Positions 8,556-15,968 of a DNA stretch of 51,317 nucleotides are shown here, piece by piece. Made by a program: the position numbers and the translations under genes. The stretch's first letter is position 1; each line of letters starts with the position of its first letter. Below the pieces are notes generated by a model. That model saw only the letters and a program-made list of their open reading frames with translations. It had not been told where the DNA came from and searched no databases. Origin of the DNA: JANRLT01 sp041736895 (GTDB lineage Bacteria; Planctomycetota; Planctomycetia; Pirellulales; JALHPA01); contig JBGSSS010000059.1 of the NCBI GenBank assembly GCA_041736895.1, positions 1-51,317 of the forward strand. The letters are read 5' to 3'.

Positions 8556-10196
8556 CCGCAGCTTCTTCGTCTCAAACTTCTCCCCGGCCAGCGCCTTCTT
8601 CACGAACTCGCCCCAGAACGGCGTCGGCGTGTAATCCCAATCGAGCAGCACGCGCGGTCTCGACTTCGGATGAAAGTTCCACGCCGTCCAGTGCAACTGA
8701 TGCTTCTGGATCACGCCCAGCATGTCCGGAACCCAGGTGTATGGGTCTTCGTGGCGTTCCGGCGGGATGAACGACATCCGTTCGCTGTCCGCGCCGACCT
8801 CACCAAGAAACAACGGGTACTTGTCGGCAAGGGCGAGGAATTTGTTTTTCCAATCGCTCTTCCACGGATAGACGTGGGTGCTATACATGATCCCATTGCC
8901 CCATTTGTCATCGAGCGCGTAGCCGTTGAGGATGCCGCTCAGGTCGTACGCCCAATCAAGACCGCCGACGATGACGATGTTCTTCGCGCCGAGTTCGCGA
9001 ACCGTATCGACGAGCTTCTGCATGCCGATCGAGTGAAACTTGACGAGCGCTTCTTTGTTTTCCTTGGCGACGTTGGCGTCGGTTTGCTTGTCGATTACCG
9101 GCCCGCCGTTTTTCCAGACTTCCCACGAGACATCGTGCGGTTCGTTCAAGAGATCGAACATCACTGCCGGATGGTTTTTGTACTTGGCCGCGACATCCTT
9201 CCAAAAGTCGGCGTGCTTCTGCTCCGGCGCGCGATAGCAGTGCAGGTCGAGGACCATGTAGCAACCTTTGCTTGCGCAAAGGTTCACCGCGTCATCGACC
9301 AGTTGGCGATACTTCATCCCGCCGTCGTTCTGGTACGGACCCTTGCCGATCCAAAAGTGTTCGCGGATCGGCAGGCGGACGCAGTTGACCTTCCACTGGT
9401 CGATCGCGACGCCGATCGATTCGAGAATGTGCTCGCCCCCGCCCGACCATTCGAGACTCGGAATCGCGACACCCTGCAGCCAGACATTCTTGCCATCGGG
9501 CGTGTGCAAACGATTGCCGACGACCCGCAGCATCGGCGGCAATTGTTCTGGCGTTGGCACCGGCACTGCGGGCTTCGGTTTCGGCAGCGCGGCAATCCGG
9601 GCCGCTTCCTTGTCGGCTTTTTCTTTCTCCGCGCTGTCGATGATCGCGACGTCCATCGGCACGAGATGGATGTCGTCGAACTCCAGTGTGCCGGCCTTGG
9701 CATTGAACAAGGCGAAGATCATTTCGAGCGTCACGGCCCCCTCGGGCACGCGGATTTGTTGTGTGCGCTCTTGCCACTCGGCCGGTTGGCCTTTCTTGGC
9801 GGACGAGGTTCCTTTGTAATTCGGATGCGCCGGCGTCGGCTTGACTTCGCGCTTGTTGGCATCGCGAAAGTTCATCATGATCCGCCCATCATGCCAGGTC
9901 GATTTGCCCTTCTCGATGCCGTCGAAGCGAACCTTGTACGTCAGTTCGAGTGCCTTCGCATCCTTGGGCAAGGTGATCGCACGATAGGCTTGGACCATTT
10001 TCTCCGGCTCGGTGACCTTCAACCTCAGGTAGTGATTCGACCCATCGGCTTCGAGCGAAACGCCGTCGCCGGTTTTCCAGTCGAGCGGTTTGTCATCCTT
10101 GAGCGTTTCGAAGTCACCGTTGCGAAGGAGCGAATCGGCCCCATGAAGCGGCATCGCAACGAGACAAAACAGTCCGCAAAACAAAAGCCCGCGCAT
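8553..10196 (-). CDS. Exported GH5-type glycoside hydrolase with N-terminal beta-sandwich module
   Basis: 547 residues from ATG 10196, which has GGGGAAG six bases upstream; the longer frame to 10319 lacks support. A signal peptide (RGLLFCGLFCLVAMPLHGA) is followed by a carbohydrate-binding-like module (about 20-185, LLRNGDFE ... LEFDDIHLVPMD), an Ala/Lys/Pro linker, then a GH5 (cellulase-like) TIM barrel from about 225. Catalytic residues visible: acid/base Glu352 in LLNEPHD and nucleophile Glu466 in FLGEVGAD. It should hydrolyse a beta-linked polysaccharide outside the cytoplasm; cellulose, mannan or another glucan cannot be told apart here. It fits a polysaccharide-degrading planctomycete, as does the sulfatase nearby. 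Confidence 0.88.
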   Translation of the reverse strand: MRGLLFCGLFCLVAMPLHGADSLLRNGDFETLKDDKPLDWKTGDGVSLEADGSNHYLRLKVTEPEKMVQAYRAITLPKDAKALELTYKVRFDGIEKGKSTWHDGRIMMNFRDANKREVKPTPAHPNYKGTSSAKKGQPAEWQERTQQIRVPEGAVTLEMIFALFNAKAGTLEFDDIHLVPMDVAIIDSAEKEKADKEAARIAALPKPKPAVPVPTPEQLPPMLRVVGNRLHTPDGKNVWLQGVAIPSLEWSGGGEHILESIGVAIDQWKVNCVRLPIREHFWIGKGPYQNDGGMKYRQLVDDAVNLCASKGCYMVLDLHCYRAPEQKHADFWKDVAAKYKNHPAVMFDLLNEPHDVSWEVWKNGGPVIDKQTDANVAKENKEALVKFHSIGMQKLVDTVRELGAKNIVIVGGLDWAYDLSGILNGYALDDKWGNGIMYSTHVYPWKSDWKNKFLALADKYPLFLGEVGADSERMSFIPPERHEDPYTWVPDMLGVIQKHQLHWTAWNFHPKSRPRVLLDWDYTPTPFWGEFVKKALAGEKFETKKLR

Positions 10197-10397
10197 GCTG
10201 ATCTTCCCCACAAAGAATCGAACGAAGTTCCCAGCGAAAAAATTATAGTTGAACGTTCCGGGATTTGCAGGGAGTTGTACCCCAAACATAATAAAGCCGC
10301 CGTTGGTATCGGCGGGCATTTCTCTCCAGGTGGCAGCAAGAAGTTGTTATCGATGCATGAGAAGGCAACGGATGAGTCACGAGTCAAAGTGTTGGAA

Positions 10398-10748
10398 TTA
10401 TCGCAATGTACGATTGGCAATGTCTACGATGATGCCGATTACTAAGGCGAGCAAGGTCCAAGAGAGAATGCCGCCGGCACAAAATAAATACGAAATAAGA
10501 ATCTCATCCGTAGGATCAAATAATGCCAAAATAATACCCGGAAAATTTAGGTCCGAAACAAAATGATCGAAGTCGGTCATTTTGTCGGTTGTGAACCTCA
10601 AAGAAAAACCATTCATGAGGGCAATCACATCGATCATGGTCAGCAGTGAAAATGCAACCCGCGGTAAAATAACTCGCCACTTCCAAGGTCGCGCGCGATC
10701 TTGAGCAGTTGTAATCGACTGAGGTGGTTCATAAGGGTTGATCGCCAT
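10398..10748 (-). CDS. Small membrane protein with N-terminal NPYEPP tag
   Basis: 116 residues, not assigned to a function. It begins MAINPYEPPQS; as I recall, many small planctomycete membrane proteins start with such an NPYxPP tag. Two or more hydrophobic stretches follow (about 27-48, and 85-110 with ILSWTLLALVIGIIVDI). The gene lies between the GH5 and Nei genes on the same strand. Base composition is more AT-rich than its neighbours. Confidence 0.65.
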   Translation of the reverse strand: MAINPYEPPQSITTAQDRARPWKWRVILPRVAFSLLTMIDVIALMNGFSLRFTTDKMTDFDHFVSDLNFPGIILALFDPTDEILISYLFCAGGILSWTLLALVIGIIVDIANRTLR

Positions 10749-10779
10749 GTTTAAACTTTACCATGCAAGACTTCTGATT

Positions 10780-11583
10780 TTAAACACTTTTTCGCTGCTC
10801 CATCGAGCAATAATAACACGCCCGCCCGCCAAGTGTAAGTTTCTTTACCGGCGCGCCGCACCCACCGCATTCCGTGCGGCGATAAACATAAAACCGTTCA
10901 TCGCGGGTCAGTTCCTCGACCGGTTTCTTGAGTGACTTGAGCGGGCGGGTGACGATCTTGCCGATCTTGACCGCGATTTTTAGTTGTTTGACTGCCTCGC
11001 GCCAGAGCGCCGCGAACTTCTGCGGGCCGAGATCGCGCGTCGGCGTGCTGGGATGAATCTCGCGCAGGTACAGCACCTCGGCGCGGAAGATATTGCCGAG
11101 GCCGCTGAGCAGCGACTGATCCATGAGCAACGTCCCGATCGGCGTCGCGCGATCTTTGACGCGGGCCCAAACGTCCTTGGCCCGCGACTTCGGATCGAGC
11201 AAATCCGGCCCGATGCGGTCGCGGATCGCGTCGACCTTTTTGTCGCTCAAGACTTCGCACGCCGTGGGACCCGAGAGATCGATCACATGATTCGCGCTGC
11301 GAATCCGAATCCGCGTCGCCGGCATTGGCTTCGTCGGTTCCTCGCCGCGCTTCAGCGTCTGCTCGCGCCAGCGTCCAAGCCGGCCGAGATGAATGTGCAC
11401 GGTTAGGTCCTTGCCGAACTCGTAGAACAGGTGCTTGCCGAGTGCCCACACGCGCTGGAGCTTGTGCCCATCGACCTTGGCCGCATCGAACCGCCGCTGC
11501 GGCGAAGAAACTTGCACCCGATGGCCAGCGAACAGGCGCTGATGATCGCGAGCGTTGATGAAGACGGAATGACCTTCGGGCAT
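10780..11583 (-). CDS. Fpg/Nei-family DNA glycosylase (endonuclease VIII type)
   Basis: Base-excision repair enzyme that removes oxidised bases and nicks the abasic site. 267 residues, usual for the family. It starts MPEGHS, giving Pro2 (Schiff-base nucleophile) and Glu3; PEGH rather than PELP favours Nei over Fpg. The conserved Lys is at 50 (ALGKHLF). The helix-two-turn-helix region holds DQSLLSGLGNIFRAEVL. A C-terminal zinc finger has Cys239, Cys242, Cys256 and Cys259. No signal peptide. Within Nei-type enzymes the exact subgroup is not resolved. Confidence 0.92.
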   Translation of the reverse strand: MPEGHSVFINARDHQRLFAGHRVQVSSPQRRFDAAKVDGHKLQRVWALGKHLFYEFGKDLTVHIHLGRLGRWREQTLKRGEEPTKPMPATRIRIRSANHVIDLSGPTACEVLSDKKVDAIRDRIGPDLLDPKSRAKDVWARVKDRATPIGTLLMDQSLLSGLGNIFRAEVLYLREIHPSTPTRDLGPQKFAALWREAVKQLKIAVKIGKIVTRPLKSLKKPVEELTRDERFYVYRRTECGGCGAPVKKLTLGGRACYYCSMEQRKSV

Positions 11584-11623
11584 GGGATAATTTGGATAAC
11601 GAGAAGAATTAATCTTTCAAGTA

Positions 11624-12034
11624 TCACTGTGATCTAAAAGAACGCCAACGAGCAATATTGCATTCGCTCCATCCCCAAAGCAGCGAGCAGCAGACCCCGA
11701 ATACTGGAATGGAAAGTATCGCCAACAGAAAGGTCCAGACCCCTTCTTGATTGATAACAGTATTCAACATGTAGGCCACACCAAACGCTGCCCCTGCACT
11801 CCCACCTGGATGATCAATCTGACCTGTGAAGAACTCTCTTGTATAAGTTGGCTTTTCGAAGAAGGTGCCCCACCATAAGACAAAATACATCAAGCTTATC
11901 AAAAAGGTAGCGATAGTGGCAGGAATCCAATGAAACCAAAGCCAGCAGAGAAAGATTACGCCAATTGGAATGATAAAAATGATGCCCAAGCTAAGAGCAA
12001 CTGCAACAAAACTAGGTTTTGATTGATCAGTCAT
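11624..12034 (-). CDS. Hypothetical integral membrane protein
   Basis: 136 residues, family not recognised. Hydrophobic segments at about 8-32, 38-58, and 100-122 suggest three or four membrane passes; a Gly-rich loop (DHPGGSAGAAFGVAYML) lies in the middle. It sits 36 bp downstream of the DUF2283 gene on the same strand, so it may share the hisS transcript. More AT-rich than the region average. Confidence 0.6.
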   Translation of the reverse strand: MTDQSKPSFVAVALSLGIIFIIPIGVIFLCWLWFHWIPATIATFLISLMYFVLWWGTFFEKPTYTREFFTGQIDHPGGSAGAAFGVAYMLNTVINQEGVWTFLLAILSIPVFGVCCSLLWGWSECNIARWRSFRSQ

Positions 12035-12070
12035 TAGTTGAACTGGGCAGTTAGTACATCAGGCCACGCC

Positions 12071-12265
12071 TTAGTTGAACTCTTGTACTTGAACCTTCGG
12101 CAGGCTCGCGGAAGCCTGCGCATGCTCAATCGTCATGCTGACAAGATTTCCCGCCTCGTCTAACTCAACGTAAATGTTTTCACTGATCTCGCGAGTCTGT
12201 TCTACGGGCTGATTGGAGAATTCCAGCAACGCCGTATCGGTATCGTGAAAGTATTTGATGTTCAT
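12071..12265 (-). CDS. DUF2283 family protein, translationally coupled to hisS
   Basis: 64 residues. The pattern IKYFHDTDTALLEFSN, then TREISENIYVELDEAGNLVS and MTIEHA, matches the small DUF2283 fold; function unknown. Its ATG overlaps the hisS TGA as ATGA (12262-12265), so its translation probably depends on ribosomes finishing hisS. That makes the stop codon inside hisS more puzzling. Confidence 0.8.
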   Translation of the reverse strand: MNIKYFHDTDTALLEFSNQPVEQTREISENIYVELDEAGNLVSMTIEHAQASASLPKVQVQEFN

Positions 12266-13587
12266 GATAGCACCTTCCGCAGCTCCTCCTCCAACGCCGT
12301 CCCCTCCAGCGACACATTCGCCGAGCCGCCGTCTCGCAGATTCTTCACTTGCACCGAATTGGCCGCGAATTCTTGATCGCCGGCGACGAGAGCCACCGCG
12401 AAGCCGCGGCGGTCGGCGTACTTGAGTTGCGCGCCGAGCTTCTTCGGATCAGGATAGACCTCGACGCCAAAGCCGGCCGCGCGGAGCCGCTGCGCGAGTT
12501 TCAAGTAATCATTCAAGCGTTTCGCGTCGAAGTACGGAATGAAAATCGGCGCCGGCGTGCTGATCTTGGGCAGGACGCCGAGTTCTTCGAGTGCCGACAG
12601 CAAGCGATCGAGGCCCAGCGATGCGCCGATGCCCGGCAGTTGCTGGCTCGTGTAAAGTTCGGCCAGGTTGTCGTAACGCCCGCCGCTGCAAACGCTGCCG
12701 ATCGTCGGCAAGTCGTCGAGGAATGTCTCGACGATCGTCCCGGTGTAGTAATCGAGCCCGCGGGCGATCGAGACATCGAGCTTAATCCGTTAGGCCGCAA
12801 CGCCGGCGGCAGTCGTGCCGTCGATGACGGCGCGCAATTGCGCCGCGCCCGTCTCGCCCGTCGCATTGCCGGCGACGAGTTGGTCGAGTTGATGGAGGAT
12901 CAACGCATTGTCGCCCGTCATGCTGCAAAGCGCAAGAACCTGCGCCGCTTGCTCCGGCCCGCAGTTCGCGGTCGCGGCGAGTTCTTCGGTGACCTTTTCC
13001 GCACCGATCTTCGCCAGCTTGTCGATCGCGCGGAGCACGTTCGTCGATTGCTCGACCAGGTTCAACTTTTCGAGCAGTCCGTTGAGGACCTTGCGATTGT
13101 TCAAGCGGATCATGAATTTCTCGACGCCCAGCGCGCGGAAGAGTTCATGAATCACGAGCACCATTTCGATATCGGCGGCGTCGCTGACGGTGCCGATCGT
13201 GTCGAAGTCGCACTGCACGAACTCGCGGTAGCGGCCGCGCTGGGCATTCTCGCCGCGCCACACCGGGGCGACATGATAGCGCTTGAAGGGGAGCGGAAGT
13301 TCGTTCTGGTGCTGGGCGACGAACCGCGCGAGCGGGATTGTCAGATCGAACCGCATGCCGACGTCGCGGCCGCCGTTGTCCTTGAAGCGGTACATCTGCT
13401 TGTCGGTTTCCGCGCTCCCTTTGCCGAGCAAGATCTCCAAATATTCCAGCGCCGGCGTATCGATCGGCGAGAACCCAAACGAGCGATAGACGCGCTTCGC
13501 CGTGTCGATCAGCCGCTCGCGCGGGATCATCGTCTCAGGAAGGTAATCGCGGAAACCCTTCAGCGTGCGTGGTTCAATCTTGGGCAA
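12262..13587 (-). pseudogene. hisS: Histidyl-tRNA synthetase interrupted by one in-frame TAA
   Basis: Class II synthetase that charges tRNA-His. The frame runs from TTG 13587 (AGGA eight bases upstream; MPKIEPRTLKGFRDYLP) through motif 2 (YHVAPVWRGENAQRGRYREF) to TAA at 12792-12790. It then resumes in the same frame with RIKLDVSIARGLDYYTGTIV, the GGRYD block, motif 3 (GIGASLGLDRLL) and the anticodon-binding domain, ending at 12262. Total 441 codons plus stop, normal for the family. Only one triplet is wrong; homologues usually have Glu or similar before RIKLD, and GAA to TAA is one change. The downstream frame alone (first ATG 12711) lacks the RGLDYYTG motif. Either an assembly error, a true mutation with another hisS copy elsewhere, or recoding. 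Labelled pseudogene for want of a better class. Confidence 0.9.
12790..12792 (-). other. In-frame TAA inside hisS
   Basis: The codons read GTT GCG GCC TAA CGG ATT AAG on the minus strand. Both flanks encode conserved HisRS sequence in the same frame (13587 minus 12711 is divisible by three). Confidence 0.95.
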
Positions 13588-13665
13588 GTGTCGGTCCTAT
13601 GTTTTTGGCCACGGATGTGACTGATTTAAAAAAACTGATTTTCACTGATCTGCAAGAGAGGGGCT

Positions 13666-13740
13666 GTAAGTTCTAAGTTGTAGGTTGTAAGTAATGAGGT
13701 CTGTCATTACCTACAACTTACAACCTACGACGTACAACCT
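13666..13740. repeat. Long inverted repeat of GTAAGTTGTAGG type
   Basis: TAGGTTGTAAGTAATGA and TCATTACCTACAACTTA flank a GGTCTG loop; arms of about 30 bp pair imperfectly. It lies between hisS and the YkgJ-type gene, whose stop codon (13742) is next to it. Too AT-rich for a classical terminator; a dispersed element is likely. Confidence 0.75.
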
Positions 13741-13741
13741 C

Positions 13742-14185
13742 TCACAGCAGAGGCAACAGCTTCGGTTTCGGCGAGCGGAACAAGCCGTCCGGGTTACCCA
13801 TCACGGCTTCCGTATACTCAGCGACTTGTTCCGGCGTTTCAAAGTATTGGTCGTAGACCCAATCTTCGTCGTACTCGCAGTTGTCGGTGGTGTAGTCGCG
13901 GCAAATCTGCGGCCGCGTTTCGTAAATCCCGCACAGGTTGTCCGCGCGCAGGTGCTTGCACGTCGTGTGTACCAAGATGTACCACGTGCCGTCTTCGGTG
14001 AAGACGGTCGCGTGTTCATGCAACAGGAACCAGCGGATGAAGTCGTAATCCTGGCGCTCGGTCGGCGTCTCGATCGGCAGGGCAAAATACTTGCAGCACT
14101 TGGCCGTGCAATAATCACAGAGAGACTTCCCCTCCGGAAGGTTCTCGCGCGACATCTTGATTGTGGGGAGCGTGGCGTAAGACAT
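13742..14185 (-). CDS. YkgJ-type zinc/iron-chelating cysteine-cluster protein
   Basis: 147 residues from ATG 14185; an inner ATG at 14155 is equally possible, as neither has a strong ribosome site. Cysteines lie in CDYCTAKCC near the N-terminus, then CKHLRADNLCGIYETRP and CRDYTTDNC. This is the YkgJ/UPF0153 arrangement, which binds a metal. Biochemical role not known. No signal peptide from these starts. The single gene lies between hisS and the sulfatase on the same strand. Confidence 0.82.
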   Translation of the reverse strand: MSYATLPTIKMSRENLPEGKSLCDYCTAKCCKYFALPIETPTERQDYDFIRWFLLHEHATVFTEDGTWYILVHTTCKHLRADNLCGIYETRPQICRDYTTDNCEYDEDWVYDQYFETPEQVAEYTEAVMGNPDGLFRSPKPKLLPLL

Positions 14186-14249
14186 AAGGAGGAAGAAGGA
14201 AGAAGTTAGGAGGAAGAAGGGATTCAGATGCAAACCGCGATGACCTAGT

Positions 14250-14290
14250 AACGCCCGTTTAGCGGCGACTCGAAGAGGAGCGCTAACCGC
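14250..14290. repeat. Family C dispersed element (GTTTAGCGGCGAC)
   Basis: CCCGTTTAGCGGCGACTC followed by GAAGAGGAGCG and GCTAACCGC, which closes an imperfect hairpin (GTTTAGCG / CGCTAAC). It lies between the sulfatase end and the YkgJ-type gene. Confidence 0.7.
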
Positions 14291-14297
14291 GGGGAAA

Positions 14298-15794
14298 TTA
14301 TTTCTGTTTTTGCTTCCCCTTTTTCGTGGGAACTGCTGGATCGGCCGCGACGTTTTTCACCGAAGTATAATTGTCAAAGACCTCGCCCTTGCCGAGGATG
14401 CGCGGATCGTCTTGAAGTTTGAGCTCGGCATAAAGTTTTTCGCGCAGCTCTTTCTTGCGCGATTGATATTCCGGCAAGTCAGCCAGGTTATTCACGCAAT
14501 CGGGATCGTCCTTCAAATCAAACAATTCTTGCTCCGGCCGCTTGCCATAGCAAAGTTGCCAGAACGAATTCTTCTCGCCTAGGTCCTCGATCAGTTTCTT
14601 GGTCGGACTAGCGTCCGTGTCCTTGAGACCGAGTTCCGGATTGCCGCACGGCCAGCGGTCGGCGGCAAAGTTGTGCAAGTACAACAAGTTCCCCTCGCGA
14701 ATTCCGCGCACCGGATAACCGAGTCCATGCGGCGTTCCCGGGCGAGCCAACACATCGTTCCTCTCGCGGCCGAGGATGACGACGTCACGAGCCTCGGCTT
14801 TCTTGTCCTGCAGAATATTCACGAAGCTCTTGCCGGTGATCGGCGACATGCCCGACGCTTCGGGCTTGATGCCAAAAACGTCGAGCACTGTCGGCGCCAC
14901 ATCGATCAAGCTGACGAACTCGGCGGCGCGGCGGTCTGGCTTGGCGATCCCCTTCGGCCAATGCACCACCAGCGGGATCCGGTTCGCCATGTCATAGTTG
15001 TGCCCCTTCACTCGCGGAAACGGCATGCCGTGATCCGACGTGACGATGACCAAGGTATTGTCGAGTTCACCCGAGTCCTCGAGCGCTTTCACTAGGGTGC
15101 CGATTTGCGCGTCATACTCTTCTACCTCGGTCGCATAATCAAGCATGTCGCGGCGCACGGCGTCGTTGTCCGGCCACATCTTCGGAACGCGGTCAACATC
15201 CGCAGGCTTCTTGCCAGCGGCGATGCCCGAATCGAGTTTGTACGCGCGATGGGGATGGTGGCTGCCGAACCAATAAAAGAAGGGCTGCTGTTTGTCACGA
15301 GTGGCGAGGAATTTTTCAAAGACGGCACCCGGATTCTTCGCGTTCTCTCCGGCTTTGGTCAAGCCAAAGTTGCGCGACTTGCCATCGGCGGTGGTGGCCG
15401 TGCCCGGGCCCCAAGTTTTTCCTTGCGCGCCGACGGAGACGCCGGCTTCGGCGAGGACTTCGGTGAAGGCTTTGAATTTGGCCGGGAAGAAACTCTGGTG
15501 ATTGGCCGCTTCCTCGAGTTGCCAAGGATTGCGGCCCGTCAGGATCGCCGCACGCGAAGGGGCGCACTTCGCCGTGGGCGTGTAAGTATTGTCAAAGACG
15601 AGCCCGGCCTTCCCCAAGCGGTCGATATTCGGCGTCTTCGCCCAAGTGCAGCCATAAACGCCGAAGTGCGGCGACGCATCGTCGGCGATGCAGAAGAGGA
15701 CGTTTGTTTTTTTGGTCGTGGGTTCGGCGGCGTTCGTCGAGTTTGCGAGCAGGCCGAAAGATAAAACGAAAATCAACAAGGTTCGCAGGGACAT
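14298..15794 (-). CDS. Exported sulfatase (formylglycine type)
   Basis: 498 residues from ATG 15794, with GGAGGA just upstream; the extension to 15836 has no support. The signal peptide ends near STNAA. The sulfatase core starts NVLFCIADDASPHFG, with metal Asp38/Asp39. The active-site motif is CAPSR (77-81), where Cys is converted to formylglycine by an FGE maturase. A later metal site is VTSDHGMPF. It removes sulfate esters, probably from sulfated polysaccharides. The basic tail (KKGKQKQK) is unusual. Planctomycetes carry many such genes; substrate not predictable here. Confidence 0.93.
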   Translation of the reverse strand: MSLRTLLIFVLSFGLLANSTNAAEPTTKKTNVLFCIADDASPHFGVYGCTWAKTPNIDRLGKAGLVFDNTYTPTAKCAPSRAAILTGRNPWQLEEAANHQSFFPAKFKAFTEVLAEAGVSVGAQGKTWGPGTATTADGKSRNFGLTKAGENAKNPGAVFEKFLATRDKQQPFFYWFGSHHPHRAYKLDSGIAAGKKPADVDRVPKMWPDNDAVRRDMLDYATEVEEYDAQIGTLVKALEDSGELDNTLVIVTSDHGMPFPRVKGHNYDMANRIPLVVHWPKGIAKPDRRAAEFVSLIDVAPTVLDVFGIKPEASGMSPITGKSFVNILQDKKAEARDVVILGRERNDVLARPGTPHGLGYPVRGIREGNLLYLHNFAADRWPCGNPELGLKDTDASPTKKLIEDLGEKNSFWQLCYGKRPEQELFDLKDDPDCVNNLADLPEYQSRKKELREKLYAELKLQDDPRILGKGEVFDNYTSVKNVAADPAVPTKKGKQKQK

Positions 15795-15968
15795 GGTTCC
15801 TCCCGGGAATAATTGGGCAAGTCGCCAGATTATCATACAACACGGATGATCTCTAGCGAGGGCGATTCTGCGGCATTTGCTTGCCTGGGTATTGGCGAGC
15901 GGTCATACTGAAGCGACCTGCCTTTTACTGCGGCCAGCACATCGACGATTGGCTGCGATCTTGTTTCG

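Noticed and set aside
8529..10445. 638-residue plus-strand frame opposite the GH5 gene
   Set aside because: GH5 catalytic motifs and the signal peptide are on the minus strand; the plus frame is an antisense shadow.
12262..12711. The second hisS open frame as an independent gene (for example a HisZ-like or C-terminal protein)
   Set aside because: Its first ATG removes the RGLDYYTG motif, and the sequence before that ATG is still coherent HisRS in the same frame up to the stop codon.
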